Part shown: positions 7,184-16,478 of the stretch, in pieces | Position numbering within the stretch: the stretch's first letter is position 1 | Layout: each line of letters opens with the position of its first letter | From: Synergistes jonesii | GTDB taxonomy: Bacteria > Synergistota > Synergistia > Synergistales > Synergistaceae | Length of the DNA stretch: 64,000 bases | Assembly (NCBI RefSeq): GCF_000712295.1 | Contig: NZ_JMKI01000006.1 | Coordinates: forward strand, 115,176 to 179,175 | Direction: 5' to 3' | Position numbers and translations under genes: made by a program | The notes under the pieces: generated by a model | Database searches by the model: none | What the model saw: the letters and a program-made list of their open reading frames with translations, nothing else | Told to the model about the DNA's origin: nothing

Positions 7184-9460
7184 ATGGAACAATTTAAAAG
7201 TATAGGCTTGAAACAGAGTTTTGTGGACGCCAATGAGAAGGTGACGGGGTCGGCAAAATATCTCGACGATATGCAGTTTCCCGGGCTTTTGACAGGGAAA
7301 ATCCTGCGTTCGCCGCATCCGCACGCAAAAATATTGTCGATCGATACGTCGGCCGCCGAGGCGCTGCCGGGGGTAAAGGCGGTCATAACGGCGAAGGACT
7401 GCCCGCATAACAAGTTTGGAATGGAGATCGCCGATGTCGATATGCTGGCAGTCGACAAGGTGCGCTATGTCGGTGACGAGGTGGCGGCGGTCGCCGCGGA
7501 GAACGACGAGATAGCAAAGGAAGCGCTGAAGCTTATAAAGGTCGAATATGAGCTTCTGCCAGTCGTAGATGACCCAGTCAAGGCGCTGGAGAAGGATTCA
7601 CCTCTCGTCCACGAAGAAAAGGGAACGAATGTCGCGCGCGAGTATCATATTCAGCGCGGCGATGTCGAAGCAGACTTGGCGGCCTGCGACTATGTCTTCG
7701 AAGAGGAATTCAGCACGCACCGCGTTTCAGGGCTTTATCTTGAGCCATTCGGAGCCGTCGCCCAGTGGGAGTCGAACGGCCGCCTGACTATCTGGACCGG
7801 GCTTCAGTCGGCTTTTCAGGGTAGAAACGAGATAGCCAAGGCGCTGGGAATCAAGCCCGCCCAGGTCTCGGTGAAGTCGCCTTTTATCGGCGGCGGTTTC
7901 GGGGCCAAAATATGGATAAGGAACTTCCACCCGATCGCGGCGGTGCTCGCAAAAAAGACGGGGCGCCCGGTCAAAATACTCCTTACAAGGGATGAAGAAC
8001 AGCTTACGACGCGTCCGAGAATAGCGCCGCGCATGAAAGTGAAGCTCGGTATGATGAAGGACGGCACGCTGGTCTGCAAACAGTCGACGATCGTCGCCGA
8101 CAACGGAGCCTATTCGTGGGCGGCGCCGAAGGTCCTTCTGAATCTCTCGATGCGCACCGACTGTTTGTACAGATATAAATCTTCAAAATGCGACTCATAT
8201 CTTGTATATACGAACTTAATTCCTACGAGCGGCTTCCGCGGCTACGGCAACAGCCAGATGCACTTCGCGGTCGAATCCTTCATCGACGAATGCTGCCGCA
8301 GGGTCGGGCTCGACCCCGTCGAGGTGCGCCTCAAGAACTGCGTCCGTAAGGGAGACGTAACTCTGCACCGCTGGCACATAAGAAGCTGCGCGCTCGCGGA
8401 GTGCATAAAGACTGCAGCCGAGAAGATCAGAGAAAACAGGCTGCCCAAAGAAGAAGAGAACGGGCGCATCAAGCGCGGGATCGGCGTCGCGTGCATGACG
8501 CACGTCTCCGGCAACCGCGGCGGCGATAAATTCGACGGCTCTTCGGCGATGATACGCATACACGAGGATGGGGAGGTCTTTATCTTCTCCGGCGAGGCCG
8601 ATATGGGGCAGGGGGCTAAGACCGTCTTCGCGCAGATCGCCTCCGAAAAGCTCGGCGTCCCTATCGGCGATATTACCGTAATGCCGCTCGATACGGACGT
8701 CAGCCCGTTCGGCATGGGCACATACTCAAGCCGCGTCACAACGGTCGGCGGGAAAGCGGTCTTACTCGCCGCCGAGAAGGTCCTCGGCCAGATCCTCGAT
8801 CTCGCGGCTGAGATGAGCAAGCGCCAGAGGGACACCATGTACATGGAGAACGGCCTCATCAAATGCAGCCGCGATCCTTCGATACTGCTGACGCTTAAGG
8901 AAGTTGCGCAGAAAGCTATCAGGACGAGGGCCGGCGTCCCTCTCACCGCCTATATAACATATGATCCCCCCACCGAAGGGTCGGACAAGGATTTCTACGG
9001 AGACTACTCGAGCGCTTACACATACGGCGCGCACGGCGTAGAAGTCGAAGTCGACACATACACGGGCAAGGTCAAGGTCCTCCGCGTGGTGGCGGTGCAC
9101 GACGTCGGCAAGGTCATCAACGAGCTCGGCCTGCACGGACAGATAACCGGTGGAGTGGCGCAGGGTATAGGCTGGTGCCTTTACGAGAACATGCTCTTCA
9201 AAAAGGGCGTTCCGGCGACGAGCGGCCTGCACGGCTACACCTTCATGACGATCAAAGACATGCCTCCGGTCGAGGGAATCACCATCGAGACGAATGACCC
9301 GATCGGCCCCTACGGCGCAAAAGGCGTCGGCGAACCTACTCTGATACCGACCGCGCCCGCTATAGCGAACGCGATAGAGGACGCCTGCGGAGTGCGTATG
9401 CGCGACCTGCCGATCACGCCGGAAAAACTGTACAGGGCTCTTCAAGAGAAGAAAGCTTAG
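7184..9460 (+). CDS. Molybdenum hydroxylase large subunit (xanthine dehydrogenase family)
   Basis: The molybdopterin-binding catalytic subunit, 758 residues. It is expected to hydroxylate an N-heterocycle next to nitrogen using water as oxygen donor. Visible family features are an N-terminal a/b-hammerhead domain (VTGSAKYLDDMQFPGLLTGK), GGGFGAK, a GFRGYGNSQ motif, a GEADMGQGAKT segment and the C-terminal GAKGVGEP, whose Glu717 is the catalytic base position. It is one unsplit chain, unlike the split NdhL/NdhM of Eubacterium barkeri nicotinate dehydrogenase. The ATG follows GGAGGG. FAD and [2Fe-2S] subunits are encoded at 11449 and 12335 after the permease. Substrate could be a pyridine, pyrimidine or purine. 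Confidence 0.9.
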   Translation: MEQFKSIGLKQSFVDANEKVTGSAKYLDDMQFPGLLTGKILRSPHPHAKILSIDTSAAEALPGVKAVITAKDCPHNKFGMEIADVDMLAVDKVRYVGDEVAAVAAENDEIAKEALKLIKVEYELLPVVDDPVKALEKDSPLVHEEKGTNVAREYHIQRGDVEADLAACDYVFEEEFSTHRVSGLYLEPFGAVAQWESNGRLTIWTGLQSAFQGRNEIAKALGIKPAQVSVKSPFIGGGFGAKIWIRNFHPIAAVLAKKTGRPVKILLTRDEEQLTTRPRIAPRMKVKLGMMKDGTLVCKQSTIVADNGAYSWAAPKVLLNLSMRTDCLYRYKSSKCDSYLVYTNLIPTSGFRGYGNSQMHFAVESFIDECCRRVGLDPVEVRLKNCVRKGDVTLHRWHIRSCALAECIKTAAEKIRENRLPKEEENGRIKRGIGVACMTHVSGNRGGDKFDGSSAMIRIHEDGEVFIFSGEADMGQGAKTVFAQIASEKLGVPIGDITVMPLDTDVSPFGMGTYSSRVTTVGGKAVLLAAEKVLGQILDLAAEMSKRQRDTMYMENGLIKCSRDPSILLTLKEVAQKAIRTRAGVPLTAYITYDPPTEGSDKDFYGDYSSAYTYGAHGVEVEVDTYTGKVKVLRVVAVHDVGKVINELGLHGQITGGVAQGIGWCLYENMLFKKGVPATSGLHGYTFMTIKDMPPVEGITIETNDPIGPYGAKGVGEPTLIPTAPAIANAIEDACGVRMRDLPITPEKLYRALQEKKA

Positions 9461-9527
9461 TACGCGGATTTTCCGCGGAATACATAAAACGTTTCCGCCA
9501 TATGAGTTGAAATTGAGGTGCAGATAA

Positions 9528-11447
9528 GTGAACACATTATGGAAGATACTTACGGAACAGGGGAAGAAGCGCAAGCTCTCCGGCCTCGACGCCAAAGCGG
9601 TAAAGTGCATCGCGGTTGCAATGTCTTTGTACCAGCTTGCTCAGGCTACGTTCCTGACCATACAGCCTCAGATGCATTATGCGATACATCTGACGTTCAT
9701 TATGGTCCTCTGTTCGCTGATATATACAAGGACCTTCCGTGCGAGCGACCGCGCAAGCACAAGAATCCCGGTTGAGGACTGGATCTACGCCGCTATACTC
9801 GCGGCCGCGGGCGTGTTTTACTGCTCGCAGATGGAAACATATCTTTCCAGGATGCCGATGGTCGACGAACTCTCTTCTATAGAAATCGTGATAGGCCTTC
9901 TGACCGTAGTAGCCGTCATAGGGCTTACGAAGAGGTGCATGGGGTTTGTGCTTCCCTTCATAGGGTGCGTTTTCGTCGCTTATGCGCTTTTGGGGCATAA
10001 TATTCCGGGTATCCTCTACCACAGAAAGTTGCTCGCCATCGATATACTCGACCAGCTTGTCTACACGACGAACGGGATTTATTCGTCTCCGATCGCGGCG
10101 GCCGCTACATACGTTTTCATGTTCGTAATGTTCGGTTCGTTCTTCGCCGCGTCGGGAGCGGGAGACTTCTTCTACAAATTCTCGATGGCCGTAGCGGGAC
10201 GCTACGCCGGCGGCGCAGGCAAGGTGGCGATCATCACAAGCGGCCTTTTCGGCATGATCAACGGCAGCCCGACGGCGAATGTCGTTACGACTGGTTCGTT
10301 CACTATACCTATGATGAAAAAAGCCGGGTACGACGGGACGTTCTCCGGCGCGGTAACGGCCGTGGCCGCGACCGGCGGCGGCATCATGCCGCCTATAATG
10401 GGCACCGCCGCCTTCCTTATGGTCGAGATGGCGGGTATCTCATATAAAAATATAGCCATAGCCGCCTTCGTCCCCGGCGTACTTTACTATTTGGCGTTGC
10501 TCCTCATAGTTCACTTCCGCGCTAAAAAGTTCGGGCTAGTAGGGCTCGATTCTTCTGAACTGCCCTCGGTACGTGCGACGCTGAAGGAGGGCTGGGTCTT
10601 CCTTGTCCCTCTGGTCGTGCTTGTCGCCATGCTTATGCGTGGCTACACGGCGAATCTCTCCGCCGTCGTGGGCATACTCGCCGTCATAGGTGCGTCCTGG
10701 GCCCGCAAGGAAACGAGGATGCATCTCCCAGCGATAATCAAGGCGCTCGAGGATTCCGCGCGTTCTGCGGTCATAGTATCTCTCTCCTGCGCGGTCGCGG
10801 GCTGCGTCATAGCGGGGCTCATGACTACCGGACTCAGCGGCAAGCTCGCGAGCCTCATCTTGAGCCTTGGCGGCAACAGCACGCTCTCGGCGCTGGTGTT
10901 GACCGCGGCCATCTGCACTCTGCTCGGCATGGGCATGCCGGTGGCTGCGGCTTACTGCCTTACCGCAGCTCTCTGCATCCCGTCTCTTTATGAGCTCGGC
11001 CTGCGTCCGCTGGAGGCGCACATGTTCGTCGTTTATTTCGCCACGCTTTCGGCTATCACGCCGCCCGTCGCCGTCGCCTCCTACGCGGCCGCGGGCATTT
11101 CAGACGCGAACGCCGCGACGGTGGGCTGGCAGGCCTGCAGAATAGGGCTCGTGTCGTTTATAGTGCCGTTCATATTCGTATTTGAACCGATGCTCATGGT
11201 AACGCCGGACAACTTCGCGCTACGCAGCATCTGGATCATGGCCACCGCGACGCTGGGGGTCGTAATTCTCTGTGCCGGCCTTGAAGGCTTCCTGAAGAGA
11301 AGCATACCTATGGCGCTTCGCGCGGCACTTGTCTTGGGGGGGCTGCTTCTTATATATCCCGAAGCAGTCTCGGACTATATTGGGCTTGCGGTGGCGGCTG
11401 TTCTTGTAGTTCAGCAGTTCTCAGGCCTCAAGCTTGGAGGTAAATGA
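9528..11447 (+). CDS. Fused TRAP transporter permease (4TM-12TM)
   Basis: A 639-residue inner-membrane protein with the small (DctQ-like) and large (DctM-like) permease parts in one chain, as is usual for TAXI-TRAP systems. The DctM part shows GSFFAASGAGDFFYKFSMA, GGAGKVAIITSGLFGMINGSPTANVVTTG and GMGMPVAAAYCL segments. A GTG at 9528 lies seven bases after GAGGTG. It should pair with the TAXI receptor encoded at 5241 and import the cluster's substrate using an ion gradient. It lies between the large and FAD subunits of the hydroxylase, which ties uptake to catabolism. The next gene starts within a few bases of its stop. Confidence 0.93.
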   Translation: MNTLWKILTEQGKKRKLSGLDAKAVKCIAVAMSLYQLAQATFLTIQPQMHYAIHLTFIMVLCSLIYTRTFRASDRASTRIPVEDWIYAAILAAAGVFYCSQMETYLSRMPMVDELSSIEIVIGLLTVVAVIGLTKRCMGFVLPFIGCVFVAYALLGHNIPGILYHRKLLAIDILDQLVYTTNGIYSSPIAAAATYVFMFVMFGSFFAASGAGDFFYKFSMAVAGRYAGGAGKVAIITSGLFGMINGSPTANVVTTGSFTIPMMKKAGYDGTFSGAVTAVAATGGGIMPPIMGTAAFLMVEMAGISYKNIAIAAFVPGVLYYLALLLIVHFRAKKFGLVGLDSSELPSVRATLKEGWVFLVPLVVLVAMLMRGYTANLSAVVGILAVIGASWARKETRMHLPAIIKALEDSARSAVIVSLSCAVAGCVIAGLMTTGLSGKLASLILSLGGNSTLSALVLTAAICTLLGMGMPVAAAYCLTAALCIPSLYELGLRPLEAHMFVVYFATLSAITPPVAVASYAAAGISDANAATVGWQACRIGLVSFIVPFIFVFEPMLMVTPDNFALRSIWIMATATLGVVILCAGLEGFLKRSIPMALRAALVLGGLLLIYPEAVSDYIGLAVAAVLVVQQFSGLKLGGK

Positions 11448-11448
11448 A

Positions 11449-12321
11449 TTGAAAAAAGTCGAGAAGCACCTTTTTCCCAAAAATATAAAAGAAGCACTTG
11501 AGTTTCTTACAGAATATAAGGGCGAAGCGCGCCTCGTTTCCGGCGCGACGGACCTCATGCTATGGATACGCGAAGAGAAAGTTTCCCCGTCGGTCCTTGT
11601 CGACGTTTCCGAGCTGTCGGAGATGAGATTTGTCTCCACGGCGGACGATAAGATGACGATCGGCTCGGCGATGACGCACGCCGAGATTGCGGCGCACCCC
11701 GACGTCAAAAGAATCTTTCCCGCGCTTTCCGACGGCTGCCGCAGCGTAGGTTCCCCGCAGATACGCAATATAGCGACGCTCGCGGGAAACATCGTCAGCG
11801 CGCAGCCCGCCGCCGACTCCGTGGTCCCGATGACCGCGCTTGGCGCGCAGTGCGAACTGGTCGGCCCCGAAGGCGCGCGTATGCGGCCGCTGTGCGAACT
11901 TTCAAAAAGAGTAGGAGAGAGTTATGTCGATCCTACAAAGGAAATTCTCACACGGATCGAAATAAGAATCCCCTCCGGCAAATACGGAACGGCTTTCAAG
12001 CGCATCGCGCCGCGCGAAGCTATGGCTTTGCCGGTCGTCAACGCCGCGGTGATGCTGGAGGCCGAAGACGACGGAACGATAAAGGCGGCGCGCGTCGTCG
12101 CCTCTCCCGTCGCCGTCGTGCCCTTCAGGGCAAGAAACGCCGAAGAGTATCTTATCGGCAAAAAAGCGTCGCCGGAGCTCTTCGCCGAGGCGGCGGAAGC
12201 CGCCGGAGCGGAGGCGTCGCCGCGCGATTCTCTTGTCCGCGGCTCAGGGACGTACCGCAAAGTGCTTGTCAAAGACCTTGTGGAGCAGGCGCTGATACAG
12301 GCGGCCTCGCTCTTTGCATAG
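11449..12321 (+). CDS. Molybdenum hydroxylase FAD-binding (medium) subunit
   Basis: About 290 residues of the CoxM/XdhB family, carrying FAD that passes electrons to the final acceptor. The N-terminus has the family pattern ALEFLTEYKGEARLVSGATDLML, followed by SPQIRNIATLAGNIVSAQPAAD, the second FAD-contact segment. A TTG at 11449 is eight bases after TTGGAGG (11434-11440), two bases past the permease stop. I prefer it to the upstream TTG at 11434, which is part of the ribosome site. It is followed by the [2Fe-2S] subunit. Confidence 0.88.
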   Translation: MKKVEKHLFPKNIKEALEFLTEYKGEARLVSGATDLMLWIREEKVSPSVLVDVSELSEMRFVSTADDKMTIGSAMTHAEIAAHPDVKRIFPALSDGCRSVGSPQIRNIATLAGNIVSAQPAADSVVPMTALGAQCELVGPEGARMRPLCELSKRVGESYVDPTKEILTRIEIRIPSGKYGTAFKRIAPREAMALPVVNAAVMLEAEDDGTIKAARVVASPVAVVPFRARNAEEYLIGKKASPELFAEAAEAAGAEASPRDSLVRGSGTYRKVLVKDLVEQALIQAASLFA

Positions 12322-12334
12322 GGAGTGGTTTGAG

Positions 12335-12820
12335 ATGCAGGAATTAAAATGTGTCGTAAACGGCAAAAACGTAGCAATAATGATAGACCCGAGCCGTTCG
12401 CTCGCGGATGTGATCAGGTATGACCTTGGGCTCACCGGTACGAAGAAGGGATGCGAAGAGGGAGAGTGCGGCGCCTGCACGGTGCTCGTCGACGGCCTTC
12501 CCGTTGATTCCTGCATAGTGCCGGCGATGAAGGCCTACGGGAAAAGCATAATCACAATCGAGGGGCTCGCGCAGAACGGCGAACTTGACCCGATACAGGA
12601 AGCTTTTATGGAAGCGGGCGCGATACAGTGCGGCTTCTGCACGCCGGGGGTGGTTCTCTCCGCGAAGGCGCTACTTATGCGCGAGGAAAACCCGACGAAG
12701 GAAGAGGTCCGCGACGAGTTATCCGGGCACTTCTGCCGCTGTACAGGATACCTGCAGTTCTACGACGCCGTGAGGATCGCGTCGGAAAAAATCAAAAACA
12801 GGAAAAATAAAAAACAGTAA
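12335..12820 (+). CDS. Molybdenum hydroxylase [2Fe-2S] (small) subunit
   Basis: A 161-residue CoxS/XdhC-type subunit with two [2Fe-2S] clusters. The plant-ferredoxin-like motif is GCEEGECGACTVLVDG in the N-terminal half. The second cluster motif is CGFCTPG with FCRCTGY further on. The ATG at 12335 follows AGGGAGTGG. It completes the three-subunit hydroxylase. The large inverted repeat at 12827 separates it from the reductase gene that follows. Confidence 0.92.
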   Translation: MQELKCVVNGKNVAIMIDPSRSLADVIRYDLGLTGTKKGCEEGECGACTVLVDGLPVDSCIVPAMKAYGKSIITIEGLAQNGELDPIQEAFMEAGAIQCGFCTPGVVLSAKALLMREENPTKEEVRDELSGHFCRCTGYLQFYDAVRIASEKIKNRKNKKQ

Positions 12821-12826
12821 TAAAAA

Positions 12827-12870
12827 TGCGCAAGGGGCTTCGTTTCCGAAATACGGAGCTCCTTTGCGCA
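12827..12870. repeat. Imperfect inverted repeat downstream of the [2Fe-2S] subunit gene
   Basis: TGCGCAAGGGGCT and AGCTCCTTTGCGCA can form a stem of about 12 pairs. There is no T-run on the + strand. On the minus strand it would be followed by TTTTTATTA, yet I see no minus-strand gene for it to end. A further partial copy, TGCGCAAAGG, follows at once. It may be an mRNA-processing or partial terminator element. Confidence 0.4.
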
Positions 12871-13015
12871 TGCGCAAAGGGAATTCATAGACGAACTATG
12901 ATGCCCCGACAAGAACTATATCTCGAAAAAACCATTTGCCATTGCCTGATTTGTTCAGGATTGTACCGCTGAGCGTAAGTCGACGGGATAAGAAAGCCGA
13001 AAGGATGATAAAGCG

Positions 13016-15490
13016 ATGCAAAGAATAGGCCTTTTCACGCCTATAAAAATCAAAACGATGGAGCTGGCGAACAGGGTGATAATGTCGCCGATGTTCACGA
13101 ATTCGGCCGCTCCCGGGGGCTTCGTCTCTAAAAACACCATCAAACATTACGTAGACAGGGCGCGCTCCGGCGTCGGCCTTATTATGACGGAGCACACGAG
13201 CGTCAGCTCCTATTATATCCACCCGGGGCTTCGCCTTCAGATAAGCAGCGACGATCACATCGAAGGCTTTAAGAAGCTCATCGCGGCGGTGCATAGCGAG
13301 GGCTGTAAAATCGGTCTGCAGATCGCGCATTCGATATACGGCGTCGGAAAAAAGCCGCACGAGTTGACGAACGAAGAATGCTACGGCATTATCGGCGACT
13401 TTGTCGCCGGCGCGCGCCGCGCCTACGAAGCGGGGTTTGATACTATAGAGCTTCACTACGCTCATACGTACACGATGGCCGACTTTATTTCGCGCCGTAC
13501 CAACCTACGCACCGATGAATTCGGCGGCGACATATACGGGCGCATGTTCATGCACCTTGAAATATTGAAAAGGGTGCGCGAGATCGTCGCCCCCGATTAT
13601 CCGCTTTTCGCGCGCATAAGCGCCGAGGAATTCGTCCTCGGCGGCAATACGATCGTTCAAAGCCGCATCTTTGCTGAAGAGCTCGTCAAGAACGGTGTAG
13701 ACTGCATGGACGTATCGGCCGGCGTGCGTTTCGACGACGCCCCAGTCAAAGGCTACTCGGATCAGCGCGGCAAGCCGACGATTGAATATCCGGACGGGCC
13801 GAACGTCTATCTTGCCGAAGAAATCAAAAAAGTCGTCGACGTTCCCGTCGTTACCGTCGGAAAGCTCGGCAACCCGGAATTCGCCGACGACGTCATTGCC
13901 GAAGGACGCGCCGACATGGTCGCGCTCGCGCGCCCGCTTATCGCCGACCCGATGTGGGTGCGCAAGGTCAAGGACCATCGTTTCGACAGGATAACGGAAT
14001 GCCTCTACTGCACAGAGTGCCTTTACGAGCGCCACGATCCTTCGGCTTATATCCATTGTATGCGCTATACCTGCCAGAACGCCTGCCCGGCGAACGTCGA
14101 AGTTCCTCTGTATCTTGATTTCGCGCGCCGCGGTATGTACCGCGAAGCGTACAAAGTCATACAGAACGAGAACCCGCTCGTCCTCACCTGCGGCCGCGTA
14201 TGCAACCACCTCTGTGAAAGTATGTGCAACCGTGTTAAAATAGACGAACCGATAGCTATACGCGGCATTAAGCGCTTTATCACGGACTGGATACTTGAGC
14301 ACGACGGAAAGTTCCCGATGCCCGAGATGGAAGCGCCCAATGGTAAGCGCGTCGCGGTAGTCGGCTCGGGGCCGTCGGGACTCTCATGCGCCTTCTATCT
14401 GAAGAAGAAGGGCTATGAAGTTACGGTTTTCGAGGCTCTGGAGGTAATAGGGGGGATGCTTGCGGTCGGGCTTCCTGAATATCGCCTGCCGCGCGACAAG
14501 TTCGCAAAGGAGATCGCCCTTTTCGAAGAGATGGGCATAGAATTTGTCACGGGCAAGAGGATAGGGAAAGATCTGAGCGTAAAAGAGCTCCGCAGGATGG
14601 GCTACATGGCGGTCTATCTCGCCGTCGGCGACCACAACGACAGAAAGCTCGGCGTAGCGGGCGAAGGTTCCGAGGGCGTGATGTCTGGAGTTTCCTTCCT
14701 GCGCTCGTTGAAGACCGGGGCGGCCCCCGATTTCAACGGCAAAGAGATAATCGTCGTTGGCGGAGGGAACGTCTCGATGGACTGCGCAAGAAGCGCGATA
14801 CGCCTCGGCGCCGCGAAGGTCTCGCTTTTCTGCCTTGAAAAGGAAAAAGAGATGCCGGCGCACGCTGACGAAGTGAGAGAGGGTTGTGAAGAGGGGCTTC
14901 TCGTCTTCAACGGCTGGGGGCCGCTGGAGATTATAGCAGAAGAGGGGCGCGTTTGCGGAGTTAAGTTCAAGAAATGCACCGCGGTCTTTGATTCGTCAGG
15001 ACGCTTCAACCCCGTATATGATGAGGGCTCCCAGATGAAGGTGGGCGCGGATTACGTTATCTGCGCGATAGGACAGGCGCTCAGCCGCGAGGTCGTGGCC
15101 GGCAGCGAAGAGCTTATCGAGATTCGCGGCAACGTGATCGAAGCGGCTTACTTCGGCGGCACGGGTACGCCGTGGATATTTGCCGGCGGAGACTGCACCA
15201 CCGGGCCGGATTCCGTGGTAGGCGGAGTGAACAGAGGAAAGGAAGCGGCGTCGTCGATCGACCGCTATCTCGGAGGGGATGGACAGGTGATCTCTAAGAA
15301 ATATATCAAGAGGGAGCTGAGCAAGCCCGTCGACGAAACGCCGTCGAAGCGTCAGGCGATGCCTACGCTCTCCCCGAAAGAGAGGAAGTCCTGTTTCCGT
15401 GAAACTGAATGCGGCTTCAGCGAAGGACAAATAGCGAAAGAAGCCGGGCGCTGTCTGCGCTGCGACGTTTTGAAGGTCAGCAGGCTGTAG
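13016..15490 (+). CDS. Old-Yellow-Enzyme/GltD-like fusion oxidoreductase
   Basis: An 824-residue two-part protein. Residues 1 to about 340 are an FMN-binding TIM barrel of the NADH:flavin oxidoreductase family (LFTPIKIKTMELANRVIMSPM at the start; EFGGDIYGR in the middle). A Cys-rich linker (CLYCTEC, then CMRYTCQNACPANVEVPLYL) follows, like the Fe-S domain of glutamate synthase small chains. The C-terminal half binds FAD and NAD(P)H: VVGSGPSGLSCAFYL near residue 447 and IIVVGGGNVSMDCARSA near residue 580. Such proteins reduce activated C=C bonds. Here it could reduce a ring or enoate intermediate. It lies between the hydroxylase genes and yqeB, so a pathway role is likely. The reaction is not known. 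Confidence 0.82.
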   Translation: MQRIGLFTPIKIKTMELANRVIMSPMFTNSAAPGGFVSKNTIKHYVDRARSGVGLIMTEHTSVSSYYIHPGLRLQISSDDHIEGFKKLIAAVHSEGCKIGLQIAHSIYGVGKKPHELTNEECYGIIGDFVAGARRAYEAGFDTIELHYAHTYTMADFISRRTNLRTDEFGGDIYGRMFMHLEILKRVREIVAPDYPLFARISAEEFVLGGNTIVQSRIFAEELVKNGVDCMDVSAGVRFDDAPVKGYSDQRGKPTIEYPDGPNVYLAEEIKKVVDVPVVTVGKLGNPEFADDVIAEGRADMVALARPLIADPMWVRKVKDHRFDRITECLYCTECLYERHDPSAYIHCMRYTCQNACPANVEVPLYLDFARRGMYREAYKVIQNENPLVLTCGRVCNHLCESMCNRVKIDEPIAIRGIKRFITDWILEHDGKFPMPEMEAPNGKRVAVVGSGPSGLSCAFYLKKKGYEVTVFEALEVIGGMLAVGLPEYRLPRDKFAKEIALFEEMGIEFVTGKRIGKDLSVKELRRMGYMAVYLAVGDHNDRKLGVAGEGSEGVMSGVSFLRSLKTGAAPDFNGKEIIVVGGGNVSMDCARSAIRLGAAKVSLFCLEKEKEMPAHADEVREGCEEGLLVFNGWGPLEIIAEEGRVCGVKFKKCTAVFDSSGRFNPVYDEGSQMKVGADYVICAIGQALSREVVAGSEELIEIRGNVIEAAYFGGTGTPWIFAGGDCTTGPDSVVGGVNRGKEAASSIDRYLGGDGQVISKKYIKRELSKPVDETPSKRQAMPTLSPKERKSCFRETECGFSEGQIAKEAGRCLRCDVLKVSRL

Positions 15491-15531
15491 AAGTTTTAGT
15501 TTCGCTGATTTGAAAAGAGGTTTCTTTTTTA

Positions 15532-16320
15532 ATGAAAAATGCCGGGACTGTCATCGTAAGAGGCGGAGGAGACCTCGCAACAGGAATAATCTACAGGCTC
15601 TGGAGGGTCGGTTTTTCGGTGCTTGTCCTGGAGACGGAGCGGCCGCTGGTCGTCCGCAGGACCGTCTCCGCGGCGTCGGCCGTCTTTGACGGCTCGATAA
15701 AGATAGAGGGCATGGAGGCCGTGCTGATCGATTCGGCGGAGGCCTTCGACGCCTCTTCCGAAAAGATTCAGGTATTGATCGACCCGGAAGGCGGAGCCAT
15801 TAAAAAAATCAGGCCGCGCGTCCTCGTGGATGCGGTCATGGCGAAGAAAAACCTGGGCACGACGAAGGATATGGCGCCGCTCGTCATAGCGATCGGGCCA
15901 GGCTTTTCCGCGCCGGAAGACGTACACGCCGTTATTGAAACGAAGCGCGGGCATTCGCTGGGGCGCGTCATAACCAGCGGCAGCGCGATACCGAACACCG
16001 GTGTGCCCGGAGTGATAAAGGGCTACGGTATAGAGAGGCTGCTGCGCGCGCCGGCCAACGGCTATCTGTCGCCGGCGCGCAAAATCGGCGACGAGGTCTC
16101 CTGCGGAGAAACAGTCGCCTACGTGGACAGGATACCTGTCCGCGCCGGGGTCGGCGGCGTTTTGAGAGGGCTGATTCATCCGAGCGTTTATCTGACGAAG
16201 GGACTGAAGATAGGCGACGTCGACCCGCGCGGAGATCCGTCGCACTGTTTCAGCATCACGGACAAGGCGCTGGCAGTCGCGGGCGGCGTCCTCGAAGTGA
16301 TAATGCGCGGCATGGACTGA
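15532..16320 (+). CDS. yqeB: Selenium-dependent molybdenum hydroxylase accessory protein YqeB (EF2563 family)
   Basis: A 262-residue protein starting VIVRGGGDLATGIIYRLWR, the hallmark of the EF2563/YqeB family. Later segments are GPGFSAPEDVHAVIETKRGHSLGRVI and a C-terminal biotinyl-like half. The family co-occurs with molybdenum hydroxylases that carry labile selenium as a ligand and is thought to help mature them. Its presence as the last gene here suggests that the hydroxylase encoded at 7184 is selenium-dependent. That is inference from co-occurrence. A strong terminator follows at 16378. Confidence 0.85.
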   Translation: MKNAGTVIVRGGGDLATGIIYRLWRVGFSVLVLETERPLVVRRTVSAASAVFDGSIKIEGMEAVLIDSAEAFDASSEKIQVLIDPEGGAIKKIRPRVLVDAVMAKKNLGTTKDMAPLVIAIGPGFSAPEDVHAVIETKRGHSLGRVITSGSAIPNTGVPGVIKGYGIERLLRAPANGYLSPARKIGDEVSCGETVAYVDRIPVRAGVGGVLRGLIHPSVYLTKGLKIGDVDPRGDPSHCFSITDKALAVAGGVLEVIMRGMD

Positions 16321-16377
16321 CGAAAGGCGCGGCTTTCGCACCGTGCCAAAAATGGATAGTTTCCGCGTGTCTTATGA

Positions 16378-16412
16378 GCCGCGGCGGGCAGGAAGCCCGC
16401 CGCGGCTTTTCT
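16378..16412 (+). terminator. Intrinsic terminator of the heteroaromatic cluster
   Basis: A perfect 12-bp stem (GCCGCGGCGGGC with GCCCGCCGCGGC) has a 5-base loop and is followed by TTTTCT. It closes the operon after yqeB. The 200 bases that follow hold only the promoter of the next gene. Confidence 0.85.
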
Positions 16413-16478
16413 ACCGGCGCGGGGCGCGTCTGGCTTAGAAATTTTTCATAAATGGAGACGCGTTCAAGCCGATTCTAA

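Noticed and set aside
12827..12890. Intrinsic terminator for the hydroxylase genes
   Set aside because: The stem is good but no T-run follows on the + strand. Kept only as an inverted repeat.
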